Assembly (NCBI GenBank): GCA_903900265.1
Contig: CAIUMM010000026.1
Coordinates: 124,001-188,000, forward strand
DNA length: 64,000 bases
Reading direction: 5' to 3'
DNA from: an uncultured Pseudomonadota bacterium
GTDB taxonomy: Bacteria > Myxococcota_A > UBA796 > SXON01
Shown here: one piece after another, positions 1-8,623 of the stretch
Position numbering within the stretch: position 1 is the stretch's first letter
Layout of the letters: the number at the start of each line of letters is the position of its first letter
Notes under the pieces: model-generated
The model's database searches: none
Told to the model about the DNA's origin: nothing
The model's input: the letters and a program-made list of their open reading frames with translations, nothing else
Position numbers and translations under genes: made by a program

Positions 1-1407
1 GGCGGCTGCAACCGGCGCCGTGGCAGGCGGCTTTTCGGGGTTGGGCTTGGGCGTTGCGGGTGCAGCCGCAGGCGCGGGACGCGGCGTGGTCACCGCAGCG
101 GGCTGGGTCGGCGCCGCTTTCGGCGCCGCTTTGGGCGCGGGCGCAGGGGCTGGCTCCGCTGCGGCTACCGGCGCCGCCGTGATGTTTGGGGCGGGCTCCG
201 TGGAGACCGGCTCGGCGGGGGGCGGGACGTTGGGCGCCGCCGCGACGCTCGGGGCCGCGGGTGGGGGCGGGACGTTGGGCGCCGCCCCGACGCTCGGGGC
301 CGCGGGTGGCGGCGGGACGTTGGGCGCCGCCGCTGCCGGCGCTTCCGACGGCGCGTCGGTAGCGTACAACGCGGTGCCCGCTGCGGCGATGGCCGCGCCC
401 ACCACGACGATCAGCAGGACCGCGGCGCCTCCGGCCAGCCACCAGCTGGGTCCGCGCCGCGAGGTCGATGCGCTGGAGCTCCGTTCAATGCGCAAGCTGC
501 CGGAGGCCGGCGGCGTGGCGCTGCGGCTGGCTCGATCGCTGATCACGCGCTCCGCCCAGTCTTCGGGAGTTTCTCCGCCGATGACTGCCCGCAGCTCGCC
601 AAGCAAGCGCGCCGCATCGCGCGCGGAGGGCCGCGCTTCGGGATCGGTGGCGAGGAGGCGCGCGACCAGCGCTCGCAGCGGCGGGCTCACCGTGCCCAGC
701 CACGTCCATTGTTCGGCCCAACGACGACCGGGTGGCTGACGATCGGCGTCCATCGCCGACTTGCCAGGGGGTACGCCGGTTAGCATCTCAAAGAGCGTTA
801 CGCCGAGCGCGTAGACGTCGCCGGCCGGGGAGTCTTGCCCGTGGAAGCGTTCGGGCGACAAATAGGTAGGCGTGCCGAACACGTTCTGCGTGGCTTCGGC
901 CTCGCGAGCGTCAAACTCGGCACGTGCAACGCCGAAGTCCAGAAGTTTGACCTCGCCGGACGGGGTCACGCGGATGTTCGAGGGTTTGATGTCGCGGTGC
1001 AGGAGGTGCAGCGGCCGGCCCTCCGGCCCCGTCTGATTCCACGCGACATGCAGGGCGTTGGCGATCTCCTCGGCGATGGCCAACGCGGGTCGCACCGGGA
1101 TGGGGCCATCGGCGAGCAGCGTGGCGACGTCGGCGCCATCGACGAATTCCATGACGATGGACCACACGCCATCGAGCTCAACGAGGTCGTCTAAGCGCAC
1201 GATGGCGCGGTGACGGACCATGGCCAGCATCCGGGCTTCGTCCCGCAGGCGACTGACCAGCTCGGGGTTCCCGGCACGATCCCCATGCGGCACTTTGATC
1301 GCCACGGATCGGGAGATCCCGCCACCTACCGACTCGGCAAGGTAGACGGCGCCGAACGCGCCCTCGCCGAGCCGTTCAACCACGCGGTATGTGCGGGTGT
1401 TTTCCAC
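1..1407 (-). CDS. Transmembrane Ser/Thr protein kinase, C-terminus cut by window edge
   Basis: Hanks-type Ser/Thr kinase reading off the left edge; 469 codons are visible. Seen: glycine loop LGEGAFGAVY (residues 13-22), VAIK with Lys38, HRDIKPSN with Asp139, LLDFGVA, and GTPTYLSPE in the activation segment, so the active site looks intact. The kinase domain spans roughly residues 7-270. A hydrophobic stretch at about 321-347 (WWLAGGAAVLLIVVVG...) is a single membrane span, followed by an Ala/Pro-rich tail with three 15-residue repeats. The start is a GTG at 1407-1405 placing MENTRTYRVVERLG just before the glycine loop; no ATG fits and the SD is weak. It is divergent from ppk with about 40 bases between them. 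The substrate and the extracytoplasmic end are unknown. Confidence 0.93.
   Translation of the reverse strand, partial: MENTRTYRVVERLGEGAFGAVYLAESVGGGISRSVAIKVPHGDRAGNPELVSRLRDEARMLAMVRHRAIVRLDDLVELDGVWSIVMEFVDGADVATLLADGPIPVRPALAIAEEIANALHVAWNQTGPEGRPLHLLHRDIKPSNIRVTPSGEVKLLDFGVARAEFDAREAEATQNVFGTPTYLSPERFHGQDSPAGDVYALGVTLFEMLTGVPPGKSAMDADRQPPGRRWAEQWTWLGTVSPPLRALVARLLATDPEARPSARDAARLLGELRAVIGGETPEDWAERVISDRASRSATPPASGSLRIERSSSASTSRRGPSWWLAGGAAVLLIVVVGAAIAAAGTALYATDAPSEAPAAAAPNVPPPPAAPSVGAAPNVPPPPAAPSVAAAPNVPPPAEPVSTEPAPNITAAPVAAAEPAPAPAPKAAPKAAPTQPAAVTTPRPAPAAAPATPKPNPEKPPATAPVAAA
221..345. repeat. Three tandem 45-bp repeats inside the kinase tail
   Basis: The motif gacgttgggcgccgcc recurs at 226, 271 and 316, a 45-base period that encodes a 15-residue Pro/Ala-rich unit (PNVPPPPAAPSV-type) on the minus strand. 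It lies in the extracytoplasmic linker of the kinase. The period is a multiple of three, so copy-number changes would keep the frame. Confidence 0.8.
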
Positions 1408-1447
1408 AAGCCCAAGATAGCCGGTCTGGGACCCGGGTGACCATCTG

Positions 1448-3631
1448 GTGACCGATCGGCGTAGGATCGCCGTTCCGATCGCGTCAGCCGGATACGTTGT
1501 GGACGTGCCACAACAACCGTTCATGAACCGCGAGCTCTCCTGGCTGGAATTCAACGCGCGCGTGCTCGAAGAGGCCGTGGACCCGACGGTCCCGCTGCTC
1601 GAACGCGTGAAGTTTCTCGCCATCTTCAGCTCGAACCTCGATGAATTCTTTATGGTGCGCTACGCCGGTATCTGGCGTCAGATCGACGCGGGCGTGACGT
1701 TGAGCGGCCCGGATGGAATGCCGCCCCGGAAGGTGCTGAACGCTGTCAGCAAGCGGGTGCACGCGCTGGTCGCGGAGCAACATCGTGCGTTTTTGGGCTC
1801 CATCGTGCCGGAGCTGCGCAAACACGGGGTTCGTATTTTCCGCCCGAACGAGCTGGACGACACCCACTGCGTTGCGCTGGATGAGATCTTCGAGTCGCAG
1901 ATCCTGCCTTTGTTGACGCCGATGGCGATCGATCCCGGGCATCCGTTCCCGTACCTCGCCAACCGGGCGATTTGCTTGATCGCCGAGCTCGAATCCGAGG
2001 ACCGCCGCCCGACGTCTACCGACCTGCCGCAAGCCAAGGTGTGCGTGATCCACATCCCGGCCGGGGTGGTGCCTCGCTTCATCCGCTTGCCTTCCCCCGC
2101 GGGCGATCACCACTTCGTCCTCTTGGAAGACGCCATTCGCAGCCATGCGGCTCGTTTGTTCAGCGGCTACCGGGTGGTCTCGTGCACGGCGATTCGTGTG
2201 ACGCGTGACGCAGAGCTCGACCTCGCCGGGGATCCCGCTGAGGATCTGCTCTCGACCATCGAAGACGCGGTTCGCAACCGTCGCATGGGCGCGGCCGTGC
2301 GCCTTCAGTACGAGCGGCAGTTGCCGCCGGCAATTCTCCAATCGCTGGTCCGTGAAATGGAGTTGGATACCTTCGACTTGTATCCCAGCGACGGCCCCAC
2401 GGGGCTCACCGACGTCATCCAGCTCTATGGCGCCGTAGACCTGCCGGCGCTGCGGGATGCCGCGTGGCAGCCCGCCGCCGAGCCCGCGTTGGAGACGCCC
2501 GACATCTTCGCGGCGATACGCGCGGGGGATGTGCTGGTGCACCATCCCTATCAGGACTTCGCGTATGTACAGCGATTCTTGCAGGCCGCGGCCGAAGATC
2601 CGGACGTGCTCGCGATCAAGATGACCTTGTACCGAGTCAGCGGCGACAGCCCGATCGGGCAGGCCTTGGAGCTCGCGGTGCGGATGGGCAAGCAGGTCGC
2701 GGTGTTGGTGGAGCTTCGAGCTCGGTTTTCAGAAGAGGCCAACATCGGCTGGGCGCGTCGGCTTGAGGCGCAGGGCGCGCACGTGGTCTACGGCATTGGC
2801 GGCTACAAAACCCACTGCAAAGCCGCGATGGTGGTGCGCAGGGAAAAAGCCGGCGGCGGGCGCACGGTGCTCCGTCGGTACTGTCATCTTGGAACGGGCA
2901 ACTACAACCACCAGTCTGCGAGGTTGTACACAGATTTTTCGCTGTTCACGTGCCGCTCCGGGTTTGGCGACGACCTCACCCACCTGTTCAATTTGCTGAC
3001 CGGCTACGTCAAGCCGCCGCCCTTCCAGCATTTGGTCATCGCTCCGACCCAGCTGTGCGACTGGATCATCGCGGCTATCGGCCGGGAAGCGCAAGCGGCC
3101 TCGGAGGGCCGTCCGAGCGGGATCGTCGCGAAGCTCAACGCCTTGGCGGACCCGCGGGTCATTCAGGAGCTTTACCGGGCGAGCGCAGCGGGCGTGAAGA
3201 TTCAGCTGATCATCCGGGGTATTTGTTGTCTGCGTCCGGGCGTCCCCGGCCTGTCGGACAACATCGAGGTGATCCGCATTGTAGACCGCTATTTGGAGCA
3301 CGCCCGCGTGTTCCGTTTCGCGTGTGGGGGGCGGCCGGAGTATTACTTGTCCAGCGCCGATTGGATGCCGCGCAACCTGAACGGAAGGATCGAGGTCATG
3401 TTTCCTGTGCTGGAGCCCGAGCTGTGTGAGCGGGTGCAGGAGATGCTTGACATTCAGCTCGCGGACACGGCGAAAGCTCGCGTCCTGCTGCCCGATGGGA
3501 CCACGGCGCGCATCCCGTGCACCGTCGGCGAGTCGGTGCGCTCGCAGGAGCGGCTGATGCTCGTCACCCGGGCTCGCGCCAAAAGTGGGGCGCCGGATGT
3601 ACAGGATCGCGGCCCGTTGTGGGAGCGGTGA
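1448..3631 (+). CDS. ppk: Polyphosphate kinase PPK1
   Basis: Reversibly transfers the gamma-phosphate of ATP to a polyphosphate chain. Seen: N-terminal FMNRELSWLEFN, VLVHHPYQDF, AIKMTLYRVSGDSPI, the KTHCKAAMVVRRE segment with His456 (equivalent to the autophosphorylated His of E. coli PPK), CHLGTGNYNHQSARLYTDFS with the second conserved His480, and ADWMPRNLNGRIEVMFPV near the end. The product is 727 aa if the GTG at 1448 is used, a little long for the family. In-frame GTGs just before residues VDVPQQPF, or the ATG at FMNREL, are plausible later starts, which would also leave more room for the divergent promoters. The stop overlaps the start of the next gene. Confidence 0.96.
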   Translation: MTDRRRIAVPIASAGYVVDVPQQPFMNRELSWLEFNARVLEEAVDPTVPLLERVKFLAIFSSNLDEFFMVRYAGIWRQIDAGVTLSGPDGMPPRKVLNAVSKRVHALVAEQHRAFLGSIVPELRKHGVRIFRPNELDDTHCVALDEIFESQILPLLTPMAIDPGHPFPYLANRAICLIAELESEDRRPTSTDLPQAKVCVIHIPAGVVPRFIRLPSPAGDHHFVLLEDAIRSHAARLFSGYRVVSCTAIRVTRDAELDLAGDPAEDLLSTIEDAVRNRRMGAAVRLQYERQLPPAILQSLVREMELDTFDLYPSDGPTGLTDVIQLYGAVDLPALRDAAWQPAAEPALETPDIFAAIRAGDVLVHHPYQDFAYVQRFLQAAAEDPDVLAIKMTLYRVSGDSPIGQALELAVRMGKQVAVLVELRARFSEEANIGWARRLEAQGAHVVYGIGGYKTHCKAAMVVRREKAGGGRTVLRRYCHLGTGNYNHQSARLYTDFSLFTCRSGFGDDLTHLFNLLTGYVKPPPFQHLVIAPTQLCDWIIAAIGREAQAASEGRPSGIVAKLNALADPRVIQELYRASAAGVKIQLIIRGICCLRPGVPGLSDNIEVIRIVDRYLEHARVFRFACGGRPEYYLSSADWMPRNLNGRIEVMFPVLEPELCERVQEMLDIQLADTAKARVLLPDGTTARIPCTVGESVRSQERLMLVTRARAKSGAPDVQDRGPLWER

Positions 3632-5037
3632 TGTGGGAGCTTTGGCTGGGGCCGACGCACCGCGGGCGCTCGCTGGGGTCCTTGCTCGCGGCGGGGTGGC
3701 CGGAGTGGGTGGGCACCGACGGGCACACGCTGGGATGGGTGGTGCGGGACCGCCTGTTTTTGTACCGTCCCGGCGCGGCTCGGTGCTGGATGGTCGAGCT
3801 GCCGGACATCGCGGAGGGCGTATGCGCCTCACCGAGTGGCTGGGTTGTGGCCTTGGGGCAGGGGTTTGTGGTCGTCGACCCCGATCGGGCGGAGATCGTC
3901 GCTGCGGTGCTCGACGACGACTCCGACCCGGTGGGTACGCGCGCGGGCCGCGAGGTCGGCGTGCTGCTGGAGGCGCCGTCCAGTCGGGCGTTGCGGTTGT
4001 CCGATGGCGCGGCGCTCGCGCTGCCGGACGGCGCCAACCGCTCGCGCTGGCTCACGCCTTTTGCCTCGGGAGAAGGGGTTATTTGGGTAGACGGAGACGT
4101 CGTGTATCGCCTGCACGGCTCCCCCGGCGCCGCGCCGCGCATCGCCGCGGTCGGTCGTCTACGCGGCGTCCTCGAGGTGTGCGCTGGGCCGGAGGGCGCC
4201 GCGGTCATCCGCGGCCGAAGCGGCAGTCTCTTGCTGGCTCCCCGGGGCTTCGGGGTCGACGGGCCGAAGCTCGATGCGGTGCGATTTTCGAGCGACGGAG
4301 CGCGGGTGCTCGCTACCGACGAGGACGGCGCGGTGGAGCTCTCCTTGCGCGATGGCGCGGCGGTGCGCCGTTGGGCGGGCCGTTTGGACCCGCTGGGATG
4401 GATCGATGACGTGCCTTGGGTGCACGACCGGCGCGCTGGTGTGCTCCGAGCGCTGTCGGCGCCTGAACATTCCGCGAGTGAGTACGTTGGTTTTTGCGGT
4501 GCGAAGCCGGTGCTCACGTCCGAAGGGCTGCTGCTTGGCCCCGGCGGTGCGCGTTGGACGCTCGGATCCTGCGAGCCGGCGGCGCGTGGCTTCGTGGATG
4601 GCGTGATCGCTGTGGGAAAGGTAGGAGGCATCGAAACAATCGTCTACATCGACGATTCGGTGCAGCTGCTCGCCGACGGAAAGCCGCCGGTCCGTCTGGA
4701 GGTGGACGAGCCTGTGGGGGCGGCCGTCGTCGACGGGCGCGTTTGGATTGACACGACGGCGGGCGCGGTCGCCTTCGGAGCGGACGGCGTTGCGCTGCAC
4801 GGGATCACCGAGCCGCCGCTGCTCTTTGAAGCCGACGATATCCCCGACGATGTCCCCGAGGACGCCTCCGATGACGCGGTGCAGCTCGGAGAGCCAGGCG
4901 AAGACAGCTTCGTTGGCCTCGACGACGGCCGCGCTTGGCCGGTGCCCGCCGACGATGCGCGCTGTGTCGGCGCCGCGGTGTGGGCGTGGACCGACGACGG
5001 TGCGCTCTATGTGCTTGTCGATCCCGCCGGCGCGTGA
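3631..5037 (+). CDS. Uncharacterised beta-propeller-like protein, coupled to ppk
   Basis: 468-residue protein of unknown function. Its ATG at 3631 overlaps the ppk stop by one base (TGATG), so the two are probably translationally coupled. The sequence is made of repeated short beta-type segments such as VRFSSDGARVLATDEDGAV and GLDDGRAWPVPADDAR that look like WD40/PQQ-type propeller blades. I see no signal peptide (it begins MWELWLGPTHRG) and no membrane span, so it is probably cytoplasmic. An acidic stretch (EADDIPDDVPEDASDD) lies near residue 400. The propeller reading is inference from pattern; no catalytic motif is visible. Confidence 0.75.
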   Translation: MWELWLGPTHRGRSLGSLLAAGWPEWVGTDGHTLGWVVRDRLFLYRPGAARCWMVELPDIAEGVCASPSGWVVALGQGFVVVDPDRAEIVAAVLDDDSDPVGTRAGREVGVLLEAPSSRALRLSDGAALALPDGANRSRWLTPFASGEGVIWVDGDVVYRLHGSPGAAPRIAAVGRLRGVLEVCAGPEGAAVIRGRSGSLLLAPRGFGVDGPKLDAVRFSSDGARVLATDEDGAVELSLRDGAAVRRWAGRLDPLGWIDDVPWVHDRRAGVLRALSAPEHSASEYVGFCGAKPVLTSEGLLLGPGGARWTLGSCEPAARGFVDGVIAVGKVGGIETIVYIDDSVQLLADGKPPVRLEVDEPVGAAVVDGRVWIDTTAGAVAFGADGVALHGITEPPLLFEADDIPDDVPEDASDDAVQLGEPGEDSFVGLDDGRAWPVPADDARCVGAAVWAWTDDGALYVLVDPAGA

Positions 5038-5082
5038 GTACGGGTTGACCGTCAAATGGCGGTGGTGTACGATACCTCACGT

Positions 5083-5556
5083 ATGAAGCCGCTCCGATCA
5101 TCGCTGCTGCACGTCGCCGCCACGGGCGCCTGGCTCGCTGCGCTGTCTGGCCTCGCCGCCGGATGTGGCTCGATGGGCCTGGAACAAAACGCGCTGTACG
5201 AAGGCAATGGGCGGGCCGAGGTCGCGCCGGACGGCATGGTGGAGTTTCCCGATCGTCCCGTGGGGCGCGGCTCCTCCGAGGAGTTTGTCGTCGAGTCGAT
5301 TGGAGACATCCCGATCACCGTCGAGGACGCTTGGGTCGATGTCGAGGATCCTGGGGTGTTTTTCGTCGGGGACCTGCCTTTTCCGATGCGCCTCTCGCCG
5401 GGCGATTCGGTGACTTTTCAGGTCAATTTTGAGCCTCCGAGCACCGGGGTGTTCCACGGGACGTTGGTCATCACGATGGATGATGGCACGACCTTGGAGC
5501 GCAACGTCGTTGGGTCTGGATGTGGAGACAACGACGGTGACGGCGTTTGCGGATAG
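5083..5556 (+). CDS. Small lipoprotein with immunoglobulin-like fold, possibly shortened
   Basis: 157 residues starting MKPLRSSLLHVAA, with a signal peptide ending in the lipobox LAAGC, so it is probably an outer-membrane lipoprotein. The body (VEFPDRPVGRGSSEEFVVES..., DSVTFQVNFEPPSTGVFHGTLVI) matches the style of choice-of-anchor-D / ASPM-like Ig domains. It ends abruptly in GCGDNDGDGVCG, the beginning of a thrombospondin-type-3 calcium motif that in other proteins continues as a longer repeat. The upstream in-frame ATG at 5056 would put nine residues before the signal peptide and is less likely. The function is unknown. Confidence 0.75.
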   Translation: MKPLRSSLLHVAATGAWLAALSGLAAGCGSMGLEQNALYEGNGRAEVAPDGMVEFPDRPVGRGSSEEFVVESIGDIPITVEDAWVDVEDPGVFFVGDLPFPMRLSPGDSVTFQVNFEPPSTGVFHGTLVITMDDGTTLERNVVGSGCGDNDGDGVCG

Positions 5557-5566
5557 CGGTCTGCAG

Positions 5567-6109
5567 ATGCAGGTTCGTGTCCGATTTGGCTCCCGCTCCC
5601 CGACCTTCGCGGATCCCGGCGAGGGCACCGAGGGCGATGATGCGCTCGGGCTCAGCGTAGCCCGCCTGCTGACGCAGGCGCTGACGCGCGGCACGCCGCC
5701 GCCGGCGGTGTTGCTGCTCACCGGCGAGAACGTCTACATTGTCGATGTTGTGCCTCTGCTTCAGGGCGGCGAGCGCCTTGATGGGCGCGCGATCGCCGCG
5801 TTCGCGAGTCTGGCGGACGTGCAGGTGATGGCGGTGGTGGGCGTGTTGACGCGCACCGTTCGGGGTGCAGAACCTGCGCGGTGCGCGGTCGCTTTTCTGG
5901 AGTGGCCCGACGGTCGATGGTGGTTGGGACGTCGCGCGGTCGTTCAACAGGAAGGGGGCTTTGCCTTGGATCCGCTCGCCGAGCTGGACGTGGAGCGAGC
6001 CGTAGACGGTCTGTCCAAGCCTCGGGGCCTTGGAGGCTGGTTTCGTCGCGTTCGGGTCGAAGGCCTGCAGGCGCATCTGGGGTTGCGCTCAGATTCGACC
6101 GTGCACTGA
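5567..6109 (+). CDS. Hypothetical protein
   Basis: 180 residues from the ATG at 5567 (MQVRVRFGSRSPTF), 10 bases after the preceding lipoprotein gene and probably co-transcribed with it. I recognise no family. It has no signal peptide. The central part (PAVLLLTGENVYIVDVVPLLQGG, VMAVVGVLTRTVRG) suggests an alpha/beta or beta-rich cytoplasmic domain. It converges on the minus-strand GpsA-like gene with 17 bases between stops. Existence is supported by length, codon bias and placement; function is not. Confidence 0.6.
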   Translation: MQVRVRFGSRSPTFADPGEGTEGDDALGLSVARLLTQALTRGTPPPAVLLLTGENVYIVDVVPLLQGGERLDGRAIAAFASLADVQVMAVVGVLTRTVRGAEPARCAVAFLEWPDGRWWLGRRAVVQQEGGFALDPLAELDVERAVDGLSKPRGLGGWFRRVRVEGLQAHLGLRSDSTVH

Positions 6110-6126
6110 TCGGTGTCCGTAGGCGA

Positions 6127-6978
6127 TCAGAACTCGGAGCCGGGATCCTGCTCCAAGAGCTCGCGGAGCACGTGTTCCGCGCTGCCCTCTCCGCTGGCCA
6201 CCTCGCGCACCGCGCGAGTGATGGGCAGCTCGCGCTCCCGACGAAGCAGCGCGTCGCAGAGGGACACCAGCGCGGGATCGCGCTCCCCCCGCGCCAGCGC
6301 CAAGCCTCGCCGCAGCCCCGGGTGGTCCTGCACGCTCGCGGCGGCTACCAGCTCACCGACGCCCGCAAGCCCGGCGAAGGTCCTCGGATTCCCGCCTACC
6401 CGTTGAAAAAGTGCGCCGCCCTCGGCGATCCCACGGGAGACCGCCAACGCCTGTAGACCGACTCCGGCTCCGAGCCCCCGCGCCGCCCCCAGCGCGGCGC
6501 AGAGCACCTCCACGAGCGCGCCGGATAGCTCGGCGCCGGTGAGGTCGTTCGAGCGATACACCTGACACGCCGGAGAGCGCAGCGCGGTGTGCACAGCGCG
6601 GCTGACCGCGTCGTAGGGCGAGGCGATCAGCACCGCCGACGGCGCCTGCCGTTGAATCTCGGTGTACAGCAGCGGACCCGCGAGCGCGCCGACGCGCAGG
6701 CAAGCGCTGTGCTCTTCGACGAGCTCAGAGAGGCGGCGTCCGGTTGTGTCGTCCAACCCCCGGGAGCTGAGCACCACGGTGTCCCGAGGCCCCGGCTGCA
6801 GCGCGTTCAACAGGCCGCGCAAGGCGCTGGGGGCGACGTCGACGAAGAGCAGGTCCGCCGCGATCTGGTCGGCGCTGTCCTCGGCCGTCGGTCGTAGGAC
6901 CATCGTGCCCGCGGCCTGCAATAGCAGATCCAGCGCGCGCAGGCGCTCTCCGGTCCCAAGCAGCGCGGCGCGCATCAT
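6127..6978 (-). CDS. GpsA-like (glycerol-3-phosphate dehydrogenase family) protein, catalytically degenerate
   Basis: 283 residues that align by eye along GpsA: AGPLLYTEIQRQAPSAVLIAS corresponds to the GPSFAxEV region, YRSNDLTGAELSGALVEVL to the NDxxGxELxGALKNV region, and RVGGNPRTFAGLAGVGELV to the NPxTFxGLAGxGDL region. The N-terminal NAD-binding loop is only LLGTGERL rather than GxGSWGTA, the Lys of the TKG motif is Arg (SSRGL), and the catalytic Lys of ALKN is Val (ALVEV). It is therefore probably a non-catalytic relative or has a changed activity. Its start overlaps the PlsB-like stop by four bases (ATGA), and the partner acts on the same substrate family. Confidence 0.72.
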   Translation of the reverse strand: MMRAALLGTGERLRALDLLLQAAGTMVLRPTAEDSADQIAADLLFVDVAPSALRGLLNALQPGPRDTVVLSSRGLDDTTGRRLSELVEEHSACLRVGALAGPLLYTEIQRQAPSAVLIASPYDAVSRAVHTALRSPACQVYRSNDLTGAELSGALVEVLCAALGAARGLGAGVGLQALAVSRGIAEGGALFQRVGGNPRTFAGLAGVGELVAAASVQDHPGLRRGLALARGERDPALVSLCDALLRRERELPITRAVREVASGEGSAEHVLRELLEQDPGSEF

Positions 6979-8615
6979 GCGGACGCCGCGCCCAACCGGA
7001 AGCCGTCGAGACGATTCCGGTAGTACAAGGTGAGCTCCCCTGCGAGGCGCACCTGATTGTTCTGCGGGCCGGTGATCTCCAGCGCCCGCACCCGGTGGAA
7101 GTTCGCAAACAGCGTGACCGCCTCATCGAGGATGCGTCCGGGCGTCGCCGGCCCGGTGCGGGGGTGGTCACCCAGCTGCTCCAGCGCGCGCGCGATGAGC
7201 GCCTCCACTTCGGCGCGCGGCACCTCCTTCTGGTCGGGGGCGAGGCGCACCAAGCGGTACACATCGAGACCCGGGTGGTGTGCGCGCAGCGCCTCCCAAG
7301 CAGCCCAGGCGGCGAGGTGCGTGGACTGCACGACAAAGTCGCGTCGGTACGCGTCGCACAGCTTCCGTGCGAGGCGCTCGGTGTACAAGTGGTCGCGCTG
7401 CGCGTCCTCCACCACGGCGCCGCTCCGGTCGGTCACGTACCCGATGCGATCGATCGGCCTGCCGTGCGGGTCGAGCGAGCGCATTTGGGCGTCGACCGGG
7501 TTGCCCGTGACGTCCAGCGGCTGTCCGAAGGTGACGTGCACGCGCGCGTCGAGCCGGAGCAGCTGGTGTACGAACGCGACCACCGTGCGCGCCTCGCTGA
7601 ACTCATCGTCCATGATGATGTACCGCTGCTTTCCTTCATCGGCGAGGGCGTCCGCGATCAGGCTCTCGGCCTCCAACACCACGCCGATCGAGAGCGTGCA
7701 CGGGACGATGAACACCTCGCCGCTCACGCCCGCCGCGCCGTTGGGACGATCGCGTAGGTTTTCTTGCCACGCGGCCAGCCCGGTGCCCAACAGCCCCTTC
7801 TTCAGCCGCGCCTCCAAGCGTCCGCTGCGAGAGCGCGTACCACCTGGAAAGAACAGCGAGTGGCACTTTCGGCGTAGCAGCTCGATCGAATAGTCCTTCA
7901 ACGTCTCTTTGTAGAGCGCGTTGCGCTTGCGGCGGTCGACGGTGTACGCGCCAAGGCGACGCATGAAGAACGACATGCCCGGCGTAGAAAACAGGTTCAA
8001 ACCTGCACCGTACGCGAACGGCGGGAGCCCCGCCGCGTAGAGCGCGTACCCAAGCAGCGGCGAATCGAGGTTCGACACGTGCGTAGGGGCCAGGATGACC
8101 GTCGCGGTTTGGGTCAGCGCGCGGATCTGCTCGACGGGACCGGCGATCGCGATTCGGGAAGCGGCGTCGGTCTCTACCTGCAGCGGCCGGAGCGCGAGAT
8201 CCCGGGCTCGGGAGGCCGACAGCAGCCGAGTCAGCGCGCCGGGGAGGATGCGCGTCGCAAAGCGATAGGTGCGGGTCGAGAAGGGGTTGTGCACCTCGCG
8301 CGCGTAGGCGTCGACGATGTGCAGCAGCGCCGTCTCCATCTGGTCCCGGACCAACGCGCGCAAGGTCAGCGCGGCCGCGTCGATGCGCTCTGCATAGTCG
8401 AGGTCCTTCGCAGACAAGGTGCGACTCTCGTCGAGGCGCTTCCGCTCGTGGAACACCGTGTCCGCGAGCATGTCGGCCACGGCGGCGTCGCTCAGCTGCG
8501 AAAGGCGCCGCCGAGCGCGGGTGACCAGCGCCCCAGCGATCACCTCTGACGACGGCGCGTCAAACAGCGAAGTCACAACGCCTGCCGCACCGCCCTGAGG
8601 AGTCGCGGCGGCCAA
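6975..8615 (-). CDS. PlsB-type glycerol-3-phosphate acyltransferase
   Basis: 546-residue membrane-associated acyltransferase expected to acylate glycerol-3-phosphate in phospholipid synthesis. Seen: block I APTHVSNLDSPLL with the HX4D catalytic motif, block II GAGLNLFSTPGMSFFMRRLG, block III FFPGGTRSRSGRLEARLKKG, and block IV IVPCTLSIG. Block III has Gly where many members have Glu (FPEGTR); I recall this in some bacterial subfamilies. It is shorter than E. coli PlsB (about 800 aa). The start is uncertain: TTG at 8615 or GTG at 8576 (MTSLFDAPSSEV), both lacking a clear SD. The gene follows ExbD by eight bases and overlaps the GpsA-like gene. Confidence 0.85.
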   Translation of the reverse strand: MAAATPQGGAAGVVTSLFDAPSSEVIAGALVTRARRRLSQLSDAAVADMLADTVFHERKRLDESRTLSAKDLDYAERIDAAALTLRALVRDQMETALLHIVDAYAREVHNPFSTRTYRFATRILPGALTRLLSASRARDLALRPLQVETDAASRIAIAGPVEQIRALTQTATVILAPTHVSNLDSPLLGYALYAAGLPPFAYGAGLNLFSTPGMSFFMRRLGAYTVDRRKRNALYKETLKDYSIELLRRKCHSLFFPGGTRSRSGRLEARLKKGLLGTGLAAWQENLRDRPNGAAGVSGEVFIVPCTLSIGVVLEAESLIADALADEGKQRYIIMDDEFSEARTVVAFVHQLLRLDARVHVTFGQPLDVTGNPVDAQMRSLDPHGRPIDRIGYVTDRSGAVVEDAQRDHLYTERLARKLCDAYRRDFVVQSTHLAAWAAWEALRAHHPGLDVYRLVRLAPDQKEVPRAEVEALIARALEQLGDHPRTGPATPGRILDEAVTLFANFHRVRALEITGPQNNQVRLAGELTLYYRNRLDGFRLGAASA

Positions 8616-8623
8616 GGCTGCTA

